Below are positions 1 to 12,700 of a stretch of DNA of 64,000 nucleotides, one piece after another. The translations under genes were made by a program, and so were the position numbers. This DNA is from Marthasterias glacialis (taxonomy: Eukaryota; Echinodermata; Asteroidea; Forcipulatida; Asteriidae). Every line of letters begins with the position of its first letter. Within the stretch, counting starts at the first letter, position 1. A model generated the notes under the pieces. It searched no databases. It saw nothing but the letters and a program-made list of their open reading frames with translations, and was not told the origin of the DNA. The stretch is from the NCBI GenBank assembly GCA_911728455.2, contig OU452239.1:6824884-6888883 (forward strand). Direction: 5' to 3'.

Positions 1-604
1 ACTTGTCACATAAATGTCACGTACTAAATGTGACATTTGACACATGTTCCACTAATCAGATGACAAGGATCTGTGTGTGGGGTATGAAAAATGATGTGTA
101 GGCTTGCATTTTGCCATGTACTTACATGATTTACTGCCGCGATGTTGGCACGTCCTACATGGATTAATTTTTGGACGGTGTACATGGATTTTCAATGCTT
201 AATTTGCAGTATTGTTCCCAAAATAATTGTTCCCGCCCAATGGTCCCAAGGAGACAAGGTCTTGTCACGTTATTTAGCAGGTCTTTTTTTAAATAGAATT
301 TTCAGTGTGTGGGATGGACGAGTTTTTGTTTATTGTGGGGGGAAAAAAAAAAATCAATATGACAAGAATCTGTGTGAGGTATATAAAACAAATGTTGAAT
401 GCATTTTGTTCGGGCATCATCGCAGAGTACAATCACTCGGTGAAATCTGGACTAGTCCATTTCACTCGCCTTTGCCTCTTGAAATGGAATAGTCCAGATT
501 TCACCTCGTGATTACATTCTGCAACAATGCACTCACATCCATATTGGAATAATATCTTAACCAAAGACATCTTCTAAACCAAATTCTCTGTCTTCGAAGC
601 TTAC

Positions 605-703
605 CTCTTTACAAATCTGTACATTGTGTCCAGCATTCTCAATATGGTTCCTTAAATCAAAATCTTGACTTGAGATGGGTAAGAATCTGGTTAACGGTCG
701 AGA
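605..703 (-). CDS. PHLDB1: PHLDB1 exon leading into PH domain
   Basis: 99 nt, 33 codons, phase 0. Acceptor TCTCTTTGACAG, donor AAAGAG|GTAAGC. The peptide [20 protein letters not shown] aligns with ARPLTRYLPIRKEDFDLKTH of vertebrate PHLDB1, and [13 protein letters not shown] follows. The pleckstrin homology domain that follows in this family must be encoded to the left of base 1. This exon has no ATG-initiated open frame of its own. Confidence 0.93.
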
Positions 704-3700
704 CTGTCAAAGAGAAAAAACAAAATCAAGATTAACCAACAGAAGACGATAGCAGTCAGCATTTTGGTTTATGGTAGTATTGTAAAATGATCTTTCGATA
801 AAGTTGTATCAGCTCAGAAGTTGATTGATAAATCCTCAAGGTTTCGATCAATATGTCTTCATTACGTCTTAGTGGCGTGATGTAAAGCCGGGAGTCCACG
901 TACGTCCAGTGTGTGAAAGCAAAATGCAAAAAATTTAATTGTACCTTTCATGTATCTGTATTGCCTAATTGATTAAATGTATGACAGATCATGCACAACT
1001 TGGACAGAAATATGGCTTCCTGGCTTATGTCAACACATCGTACACAAGAAAAAGGGTTGTTAACTAGTTGGCGCCGGATGTCAAGTAAAACAAAAATATT
1101 GTCCAAGCCAGGAAACGGGCAGAGTGTAAAATCGGAACAAAGGTTGTCCGGAGATTTTCTTTTGCCGGGACCACATAGCATGCACTCACCATGATACGCT
1201 TCGTTTCACCCACACAAAGATGACAGATGGAGTGGAACATTTCGCCAATTTTTGCCCATTGTTCGTAAGTTATTGTGTAATCCCTGCTTCAAAGAAAAGG
1301 ATTACGTGACATCAAGAGGCTTCCACCATTGTTTTCGGCTTAATGGAGGCAAGTCCAAATAAACCAAAGGACCAATTGTAGGCAGTGGCACACAGCTGAA
1401 GTTTTGCAAATCACAGTTCATGAATTTGACATTTTCTTGATAGAGAAACCCAAAATGTTGGTGTTCTAAAGAAAATCTCTGTTCTCTTGGCTTTGTCAAA
1501 TCAAGGTTTCTTTGTGCCAAAATTATACTGGCAGTTCCGCGAAAATAAAAATGGAAGAATCCATGCAGCAACTGGTTACAAGACAAACTAACTGCATATT
1601 CTTACTTGGACACTCCTCTGCTTCTCTCTCATCCTCACTTGGTTCTGTACGAGCTCTTCTCTCCTCTCCGTCTCATCCATCAGTTGCCTCTCCAGCTCTT
1701 CTCTCTTCCGCTGTTCCTCCTTCAGGAGCTGCTCCTCTGCTTGCCTCAGACGATTCTACACCAAAACAAAAGTCACACATTTAAAAAAATAGTTTTATCA
1801 ACGACCGTCCCTCGAAATGAATGGATGAATTGTAATACATGCAGCAATAAAGAAAGGTGCAATATCAGGATAGGTGCAGCTTGCTTAAACGGTCCCAAAT
1901 CCTTCTAAATCCCACTGCCAAAGTGAAGGAGTTAGGAGTTGGTTCCTTAGGCCCAAACAGACAGTGCTTGTCCCGGGATCATGCAAAACAAGAATGTCTT
2001 ATTCCAAACAACTTGGTGTGGTGTGACATATAGGGGAAGAGGATATCGGAGGAATTGGGCCACATGCTAGGCAAACTGGGTTAATAAATGTTAGAAAACT
2101 GTGAAGAGATTTTACATTCCAAGAAATTTGAGCTGGTAATCTCTCTCTGAAAACAAAAACTTACATAATTCTACATGTCGATGCTATGATACACCGACGC
2201 TAGATACACTTAGACTTCTACACTGCAAAAAATTGTTTAGGCTAATAATATAGATAGATTAAGGCGCTTTACAACACTTTTTACCGGGATCACCTTTCCT
2301 CAAACTTTCTCAACTCCCTCGAGAGGAATGGATACAACTTAAAGTTGCTTATATTAGTGCAAAGGCAGCCATTCCCCCCATTGGGATCAATTCAACCATG
2401 AGCCTTTTCCAAACCCTGGATTTGGCTCTGGTTCTGGCTCTGGCTTGGGCTCTGGCTTAGGCTCTTGCTTGGGCTCTGGCTTGGGCTCTGGCTTGGGCTC
2501 TTGCTTGGGCTCTTGCTTGGGCTCTGGCTTGGGCTCTTGCTTGGGCTCTTGCTTGGGCTCTGGGTTGGCCTCTGGCTTGGGCTCTGGCTTGGCCTCTGGC
2601 TTGGGCTCTGGCTTGGGCTCTGGCTTAGGCTCTGGCTTGGGCTCTGGCTTAGGCTCTGGCTTGGCCTCTGGCTTGGGCTCTGGCTTGGGCTCTGGCTTGG
2701 GCTCTGGCTTAGGCTCTGGCTTGGGCTCTGTCATAAAGTTTGGAGCAGTGTACATTTTACAGAGTGTTTCCAACATCAACCAGAGCCCAGAGTCCAAGAC
2801 CCGGCCGAGGTTTGGAAAAAGCCCCAAGCTAAGGCTGACCCAATTAGTCTGGCTCCATTTCAAACATGAGAATCTGTATTTACTATCATCACTGCAGGAA
2901 GGGTACAAAACCAACATGATGGCAGGGTATTAGGAACTCAGCGGTCGGCTTGGGATTTGAACCTACAACATGAAAAGTGCAAGTTCAGTACTCCAACCAC
3001 TTGACCTAAAGTTGACTTCTTAAAAAAACCATCAACGTACATGTACCCATGTACAGGCTTAGCGTGTTGTCATAACAAACACATCTACTCAATCTCTGCA
3101 CATCCTCTGTCATATAATCTAATATCCTAGAAGCGTAAATGACTTTAAGCGGCATTTACAAATTGATTACAGGCGTGTACACCGTTGTTAATTAGCATCA
3201 AATTAAATATTATTGCTTTCAGCAAATTATACTCTGTGACATAAATGGCGCAATCGTTCACCGTTCACAAGGAAACACTATCTGATAAGTTAATTTTTAG
3301 GAAGATGTAAAATATACAGCTATATGAGTCATAACATGTTTACAAAATAAGCAGCATTTACTAATTGATTATAGGTGTGTACACCGTTGTTAATTAGCAC
3401 CAACAAGTAAGCCCTGCAGCTGGGGCTTTCAGCAGGGACTAGAAATTGTTTCACTCGCAGGAAATAGTCTTGCATTTTAAGATGGTAGTCTACAGTTTTT
3501 ATCACAATGCTAATAAAGTTCCTAAAGTTGAATAATTGCATCGGGGATAAAGAAAGCTATTTTGGTTTTTACCCTAAACGAGTACTGAGTATGCAGTGCT
3601 TAAAGGGGCTGTGTCATCATGATTATAGCAGTAAATGAAATAACCAAGTTACTACGCGCCGGCGTGTGTGCGCTGGCAGTCAAATCCTATTTTGACAAAA

Positions 3701-6700
3701 ACGGCATGCTTTATAATTTGACCACAAGTGCGCGCGTGTGCAGTATGTGGGTGAGAGTTCATCTTTCCGTGCACAGCCACAGGCCTGCTTATAAGCATGA
3801 CGATACAGCCCCTTTAATAAATACATCGGTTTTATGGGTAAAATAAATAATATTGTTTATCCCCGATGCAAATTTAACATCTATTGGAAACTGTTGTGGT
3901 ACCCGCTGCTAAATGGATTAGAACAGCTTGTAGGTAACGGGTAATCTCAGTGGTCTAGTGGTAAAACATCTGCTCTAGAATGGCAAAGATCGTGGGTTCG
4001 AATCCAACCCGGGATATGTGCCTGTGGATGTGTTTTCCACAAAACTTGGGAAAGGTACTGAGTATACAGTGCTTAACACACATTGGTGTATGGGTCCGAG
4101 GTTGGCTCGATGATTACCCCTGGACTTATGACGCCAAAATATGGGCGATTTTAATTAGGCCTGTGGCCCATGCACTCTACGCGCCGCTCAAATTCGGTAG
4201 CCCACAAAAGAGGCATCAAATCATACGGCAACTGGTCCCCTCTGATTCTTTTCTAACTTATGACCTGTCTAGTTGCATGCAGTTTAGGGTGACCGTGCAT
4301 TTTGACACGCGTGTACTCATTCTGACAGGAGTGTACTGAGCACCCTAAAAGCGCTCAAAAGATTTAAACAAATGTGCGCCGCAAAGCAATAACTTTTGGG
4401 AGCCAGTCAGCGTTGTTTTCAGTGTTTCACTACCAGGGGTTAGAGATGAGAGGTATCGATACAGTGCGCTGCCCAAGGTGGCGAGGTTGAAAAATTGTTT
4501 CATCACTTTCTTGAGAATTGGATGACAGATTGAGCCGAAACGCTTCATGTCAATGTTGATTCAGACAAGGTCAACACTGCTAACTATCTTCTGCGAACGC
4601 TAAATAGTACCATAAAGAATCATCTATTTCTAGCTACCCACTCTAAAATCACTTTTCGCTAAACCATCTTTCTTCATTTCTACATTATCTATTCTTTCTC
4701 TGCATGTCTTTTTTCTACGATCAGCGATTAATGAAAGTCACAACTCACAAGTCTTTGTCCAGTCATTTTAAAGTGTCTGGTTAGACTAGCGTTTCTTTTT
4801 CTCCATTTCTTATTTCAGAAGGAGACAAAAAAGTTTGGTTGATTAAATGAAAGTAAAGAATATTCAATACACTCTACTATAAGTCTAAATACCATCTCGT
4901 GATAAATATTTCAAATGAAATATCTGAGATGTAAAAAAAGAGGGAAAAAAAAACACACAAAAAAACCTATCCAAGATAAACAAACAAATAAACAAACATC
5001 CCAACAAATGTTACAAAAAAAGGATGCAAGTGAGAAACAAAAGTCTTAACCAGTTGGTGCCAACTGACGTGTATCCACAACAATATTTTTCAAGCCAGCC
5101 TACAGGTGACGATGAAACAAGCCATTGTGTAAAATCAGAATACCAGAACACAGGTCGCTGGACATTCCACTGCTGAGTGTGCACATAGCATGTGTATGCC
5201 GTCTATATGCATTGCTTCACTCACACAAAGAGAAAACATGGTCTTGAATATTTTGCAGATTTTTTGCTACTGCGCGGTCATTTTTGTTTGATTCCCTATT
5301 CCAGACCTTGGTCCTTTTGTTCCAAGAAGAGGATTACCAGACATTGAGAGGCTTTCACCATTGTTCATTCATTGTATTTCGGCTCAATGGAGGTAAGTCA
5401 GGGTGAACCAGGGATCCAGCCTTGGTTCTGGGTGTAGTACCATTCCTTTGCCGTAGCTCATGGCCGAGGTTATGCAATTCACGGTGCATGAATTTAACAT
5501 TCTTTTTATCGGTAGAGAAAACAAAAACCATGATGGAATAAAGAGAATCTTTGTTCTCTTGACTTTGTCAAGTCAGGGTTTCTTTGTGCCAGCGGTACTC
5601 TCAAAGAAAAACGATTCCGGCAATTCCAAGAAAATAATCCTGTCAGGCTGGACAGAAACAAATGGAAGAATCGCAGAAGCAACTGGTTATTAGTGAAGTG
5701 AGAGATTACAGGCAATCTTCTGCTAAGATGCAAACCATGCTACATGCAGGAATGTCACAAGATTCAGGAACCAAACTTTAGTTGGTGCATCCCAACCATC
5801 CCAGACCTACCCCAACATTTCAGTGCTACATTTCTACTCCCATCCCTAACCTTCATTCCTCTCCCCCTTCTAAACCACCCCAGATCCATTTTCTACTTTC
5901 CAGTGCTACTCCCCACTCCTCCCCCAACCACCCCAGATCCATTTTTTAAGTTTCAGGGATACATTTCTACTTTCATCCTCAACATTCCCTCCACATCCCT
6001 CTTCCAAACCAGCCCAGATCCATTTTCTACTTTCCAGTGCTACTCCCCAACCACCCCAGATCCATTTTTTAAGTTTCAGGGATACATTTCTACTTTCATC
6101 CTCAACATTCCCTCCACATCCCTCTTCCAAACCACCCCAGATCCATTTTCTACTTTCCAGTGCTACTCCCCACTCCTCCCCCAACCACCCCAGATCCATT
6201 TTTTAAGTTTCAGGGATACATTTCTACTCTCATCCCCAACATTCCCTCCACATCCCTCTTCCAAACCAGCCCAGATCCATTTTCTACTTTCCAGTGCTAC
6301 TCCCCAACCACCCCAGATCCATTTTCTACCTTTCAGTGCTACATTTCTACTCCCATCCCCAACATTCCTTCCCCCACCTTCCCTCCCCTACCCTCAAACC
6401 ACCCAGATCCATTTTCTAAGTTTCAGTGCTACATTTCTACTCTCATCCCCAACCTTCCCTCCCCTACCCTCAAACCACCCCAGATCCATTTTCTAAAATT
6501 CAGTACTACATGTTTCATTGCTACATTTCTACTCTCATCCCCAACCTTCCTTCCCCACCCCCTCAAACCACCCCAGATCAATTTTCTAAGTTTCATCGCT
6601 ACATTACTCTCATCCCCAACCTTCCTTCCCCATCCCTCTTCCAAACCACCCCAGATCCATTTTCTACTTTTCATTGATACGTTTCTACTCCCATTCCCAA

Positions 6701-9700
6701 CATTCCTTCCCCCGCCTTCCTTCCCCACCCCCTCAAACCACCCCGGATCCATTTTCTACTTCTCAGTGCTACATTTCTACACTTATCTCGTCTCATCCCT
6801 GCTCCTTCCCCACAACCCCTGACCGTCATTCTACCATCTGGTGCTACTTTCTACCACACAAATCATGCAAAGGGTGAACTCACAACTGGTTGTATATGAT
6901 GACGTGCTTTATTGGGTACCTGCTGATTGAGGAGGGCCTGTTTCTCGGCCTGTGCCTCTTTCAGAAGACGTTCCATCTCTACGAGTTTCTCTCGCTCTTC
7001 CTTAGTGAAGCTGTGGATCCGTATCGCAATCAGAAAGATGGAAGGGGGAAAAATAGAAGGAAAATAAAACAAGGTTAGCAGACTTGGTTTTCAACTTTTA
7101 GATGAGATTTCAAAAGTGAGACTGATTATTTTCTGTGAGTTGACAACGAGATCAAAGTATATCAAAATACAGAAAGACAGATGTGGCTATAACATTGGCT
7201 GCAGCTGAAGCTATGGCAAGCCTCTAGTATAATAAATAAAACATGGTTTGAGGGTCAACAGTTGATATTAGCTCCCCGAGGTATTGGAAGTGGTCAAGCT
7301 AGTTCTTCAAATAAATTGAGATTTTGAGATTTGCCCCCTTTCTTCTTATCAAAAGTTGATAAAAATAAGACAATACAATTTCCATAATATATATGATTTT
7401 GCGTTTTCTTCCATTGCGCTGTGTACAAATTGTGCCTGCAGGAAGTCACAGGTCACATGATCTACAACATAGAGTATTGGCTGGTAACCTGTTTCTTCTA
7501 CGCAACATTTTCTGAGCTGAGCAAGTTGACGCGCTTAACAGCTCTATGACGCTTACCCAGTGCTGAAGGTTCTTGACGGAGTTGAGTTTCCTGAGTAAAC
7601 GCCCGATGTCTCAAGATGTCCGTCGAGACTCTCAAAACTAGACACACTGGTGCAATCGCTCATTGGTGAATCAACCACGATAGGAAGTGGCGATCCGATG
7701 GACTGACAGGGTGAGCTGTACGCCGATGTGGTAGGGCTAGCGGAACCACCTTGCATAGAGCCTGGGGTCAGCAGCGGCATGGAGTGATTCTGCTCCCGTT
7801 GCTTCTTCTCCTCCCATTGGGCCCGAGCTTCGTTGGTTGCTCGGCGACGGAGATCAGTTAGACGTTGTCTCTCTTCCTCAATGAGTCTGTCTCCTGATGA
7901 TTTGAAAAAGAAAAATGTTCAGGTACAGATGTTACCATTGCAGGGACAGTTTGCTAACATTAGTTATCAGTTGAATTGACAATGGAATCTGTTTAATTTT
8001 CAAACCTTACATTACATAGACCATGCATTTTGTACTGGTAAAAATTAAGGAAACGGCCTCGCACAAAATAAAAACTTAAAAAGAAAGTTTTCTATGGAAG
8101 TACAGATGATGCATTCTATGATGTCATGGTGAAACCGAAACATTTAAGTTTCTGCCTTCCAGTATGCGCATGCATTGTTTTTTGCATAAATTTGATAAGA
8201 AGTGGCGCCACAGATAGGTCAGATCGCCTTTGAATTTCGTGACGTCACTCCTTCAACCAAATTTACGTAAAACATGATGCGTGCGCACACTGGCAGGCTG
8301 ATTTCAATAGAGGGCGGTTTTGGATGTAAAGGGCCCATGGTCCAGGCCCAACGGAGGCAACGGAGGCAATTCTCTCCGTTGCCCCTGGTCACTGCCTTGG
8401 TGCCCTTGAAATAGTCCAATAGAAATTTACAATTTCCTCATAGAGTTGCCCTTAATCAAGATAACAAAAATGCCTTGATGCCCTTGCCTTTTCAAGAACG
8501 AAGCAATCAGGCCTAATGGTTTATAAAAAAAAACAGAGAAATCAGTTGACCAGTAGTACGGCCACTAGAGGGAGCCCTATACCTGTCTCTTCCAGAGTCA
8601 TCCTTCTATTCCTCTCAATATCCCCCAGGGTTCCTCCCTTCCTGGGGAGACTGTTATGGGAAGAGGCGGGGGACAGCTGGGAAGGACTTGAAGAGGAGTC
8701 ACTCGGTGGACCTTTTGAGGTCTTTAAGTCTCTAGGGAGGGAGTGGTACTTGCGTTTAGCAAGGAACTCATCACTCAACGACATCTCAGGCTGAAGACGC
8801 AGACGACGCTCGGCAAGCTCACGGATCTTTGTCTACAGAAAGAAAAAGAAAATGAAATTTGCTATTGCCTGATTTGTTGTAAAACAAAGAAGCCATAAAA
8901 AGTGATGATTTGTCAGGGAACTTGTGGCCTTTCATGTCTTACTTCAGTTGCAGATTACAATAAATTATTTTTTATTTTCTTCATTATTTCCAATACACAT
9001 TTCTTTTTATGACAGCGTTAACTTGGCGCATGTAAAGCTGTTATAATGTATTGACCCCTTGCACGCACGTCACACATGGCGACTGTGCCACGCTCACCAT
9101 TTTGGAAGTCAATAGGTATAGTGTAAATGCCACGTTGCCTAAAATGCGCACCACACACAGTGACACTGACTTCCAAAATGACGCAACCAAAATTATTGTG
9201 ATGGTGACGTCTGGTAAAGTGGGTCAGTACTCTTTTTTCATGTTAACTTTGGAGTTGTCGTGGAGTGTTGTTGCCGAGCGGTTAAGATCACCGGACTCAA
9301 GTTCTGGTGTTGTTGGTAGCAGAGTGTGGGTTCGAATCCCGGTCGCGGCACTTGTGTCCTTGAGCAAGATAGTTTACCATAATTGCTTTGTCCTTCGGAT
9401 GGGACATTAAGCCGTAGGTCCCGTGTACTAGGATAGGTAGTGCACGTAAAAGAACCAAGAACACTTATCGTGGAAGAGTAGGGGTTTACCCCGGGTGTTT
9501 TTGGTTCACATGGCAAGCATCCTTATCTACAGGTTTCCTCAGGCTTGAGAGCTACAGTGATTAAGTTCACTTATGAGGCATCCTTGGTTTCATTACCAGA
9601 AATATATAATAATAATAATACCTCTTTTTCACTGATTAATGACGGCTTGTTTACTCTTTTATAATGATAGCTTGACAATTCATGTCCTTCTATAATGTCT

Positions 9701-12700
9701 TCTCTATTTAATGATGGTCTGTAAATACTTTCTAAGGACAACTCTTTTATAATGATGCTCATCATTTTCATTTGCTGATTATTTCTGTCTATGTAGGGGT
9801 TTAAATAGTAAGCATTTTGGTGTCCTATTATCGGCAACATTTTGTAGTGTTTTTCTTCAATGGATTCTTGCTCTTCTGCTATAATTTTGTTGTATAGTTT
9901 AACTTTTCCATTTTGTTCAGCGCTTTGGGTGGTCTTTATGTAAGGCACTCTAAAAAAATTGCACTATTATTGTTAAAGCCCCAGCTCAACATTGGTAAAG
10001 TGTCTGTAAATGCTTCCATTCTTTGCACAAATCAAGATATATGTATTAAAACCAACCTGTGAATTGTGCTCAGCTCCTTTCATTGTTTCATTTATGAGAA
10101 AACAGTAAAAATGCATTCAGCATTTGCATTTAAAATTAATTCAGCATTCAGCATTTTTACATGCATTCTTAGGCTGAGTTTTTGTCTCACATGGGACGAA
10201 AATTAATTTTAAATCTTATTTCATTTATTATCTAAAAAATGATAAGACTTCAGGCAGAAATAATTCAAGGAAAGGTTTCTACCTTTATTATCTTTATACC
10301 ACGTAAGGTATAATGTAAATCAGTAAACATTTATGTTTTTCTTCTTACCAGTGTTGAGCTGGGGCTTTATAGCAGATCAAACAACTATTCACTTGAGACA
10401 GTAGAGTCAAATCTTATGGCCTTTGTGGCCGCTATGAACAATTTTGGTACAAGCTGCTTGTGGCCTCTAAGTGCGTTAAAGAGTTCAAACAGTCACTTCT
10501 TACCAAATCTGCCGATTCCTCATCGTGAGGCATTGCAGACTTCTTGGAGTAATATAACAGTAGACGGTTATACTGACGTTCAATATCTGCCAATCTACTC
10601 TTCTCCTAAACACATAAAACAGGAAGAGGTCAGGGGTCAATGGAAGCAAGGGTCAATGGGGTCAAGGGTCAAATTCTTAAAGATGCCTTAACTGTGTCGT
10701 CATGATTGTAGCAGTGAATAGAATAACCTAGTTACTACGTGCCAGCGGTCACATCAGTTTGGCAAAGACGGTACCCTTTGTGATTTGAGGCACGTGTGCA
10801 GTATCTACATGTAGGTGAGGAGTTCATCTTTCTTCGCACAGCCACAGGCCTGCTGTAATCACGACGACACAGCCCCTTTAAACTTCAACAGCAAAGAACT
10901 AATCCTGACAAGCACTGGTGGATTTTTAGCTTTCAAAAAGTCACTTAAAGTAAGGTATACAAATCGAGAGGAAACAAAGAAGATAAAGAGAGACGAAAAA
11001 GAAAAAAAATTAAAGAAGTCTTGATATGTTTTGATACTAATACAACATCACAGTAAAAAGGCAATAATTATGAAAAAGAACACGCCCCCAAAGAAAGAAT
11101 TTGGTTTACAAAAGAGTGCCTTATTATGAAGAAACATTAATACACCAATCAGAAATCAACTAAAATGTATAAAGAATAAAAACTGATCAGCATATTGAAA
11201 TTTTGGTGAATATTTATACTGATGACAACATCACTTACTCCAACTGGAAAAAGTGAAATAACAATGACACTAAAAACACGACTTATAAATGGTAGTAAGT
11301 TGCGTGCATCCCTGAAGGGTGTGTTGGGAATAGTGGGGGGGGGGGGGGGAGTGATGGAGGCAGTCTTTGCATTGCCAGCATACCATACCTTGGCGAGGTC
11401 CCTCTCAGTTTCTTGTTGATGATACTCAAGTTTCTCCGCTTCAATCTTAGCATCTGTTATAACATGAGTCATCTGCTTGTCTATGTCTGTCACATTTACC
11501 TACATATGAAGATGGTTAAAGACACGGAATAATATCAGAATCTATCAAATAAAAATATTAGGGTGTGCCCCCCCCCCACCGCTTTTTCAAAGCCCTGCTG
11601 TGTTTGGCATCAATTTTTCTTTTCTTTTTTTTTCTCCCTAAAAAATACAACAAAACAAAAGCACAAAATGGTGGTCAGGCCCACCTCCCAGAGCTGTGTA
11701 TTGAGAGGGTTGCGACAACTTGCGATCAGAAGCCATTTTTGATTTTCGGTTCCAAAAAATGCTTGCGCACACACAGGGTGCCAGACTAGACTGCACATTG
11801 GGTTGTGCTACATTTGGACTGAAAATGGCATCCAGTAACCATGTGACCAAAGATAACTGGTCCCTAGGTGTCGCAAGTCTCTCAATACACAGCTCTGCCA
11901 GCCCCCCCCCCCCCCACGCAAAAGCCCCGCCTTTGAGTGCACCACTGACCCTTACCCCTTAAACCCACAGACTTCCTTCTTACCTTACCTCGTCTTAACT
12001 CTCTCTTCTTCCTTGGATTCTTCCAGAAAAAATTCTTGCTCCATAGTACCCCAAGCCCTGCCTGCCTGCCTTTGGGCAAAACATTGCCCCCTTTACCCAT
12101 TAAACCACAGACTTCCTTTTTTACCTTTCTCGTCTTAACTTTCTCTTCTTCCTTCGATTCTTCGAGAGATAATTCTTGCTCCATAATCTCTCTCTCTTCC
12201 TCAATCCTAGCCTCAGTCTCAAGCTGTTGGAACTCTAAATCTTCAAACCGTTTCCTCTCAACCTCAAGTTTCTCTGCCTCCCGCTGGTATTGGGACAGCA
12301 AAGCCTGTTTACGAGCAGTATCCTCTATGGGACATGCTTCGAGTTGCCGTTCTGTTTCCAGGTGGCGCTGTTCTAGCTGCCTGAGCTGTGACCGGGCTTG
12401 ATCAACCTGTTTTCTCTCCTAAATGGACAAAATGTAGAAGAAGTTTGTGTCAAAGTGGTGTTGTTTCAATCCATAGAGGCTTCGTTGTAATTTCTCAAAA
12501 GCAATTTGAAGAAGGGAAGCTGGACAGAGGAAAATAAAGACTGCTCAACTTGCCCATACTTCATAAAGCTACTTACTTGACTGAATTGCTTAGCACAGAA
12601 ATCAAAATCCTGCTTACCAGAGATTGGTAACCGCACAAGCTTTATAATGCTTGTGTCTGGTACTCTGCCTTTATTCTACTGAGCAGAAAACCATATTAAA

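Noticed and set aside
2387-2933. (EPKP)n and (SGLG)n proteins
   Set aside because: By-product of a 12-bp intronic minisatellite, open in several frames.
5744-6822. Pro/Ser/Thr-rich proteins of 220-250 residues
   Set aside because: They follow from the pyrimidine-rich minisatellite, and several frames are open at once.
9255-9345. Possible tRNA-Leu gene (CAA loop, perfect B box)
   Set aside because: The acceptor stem does not close and the sequence runs on into a body that recurs at several other loci, so it is a SINE head.
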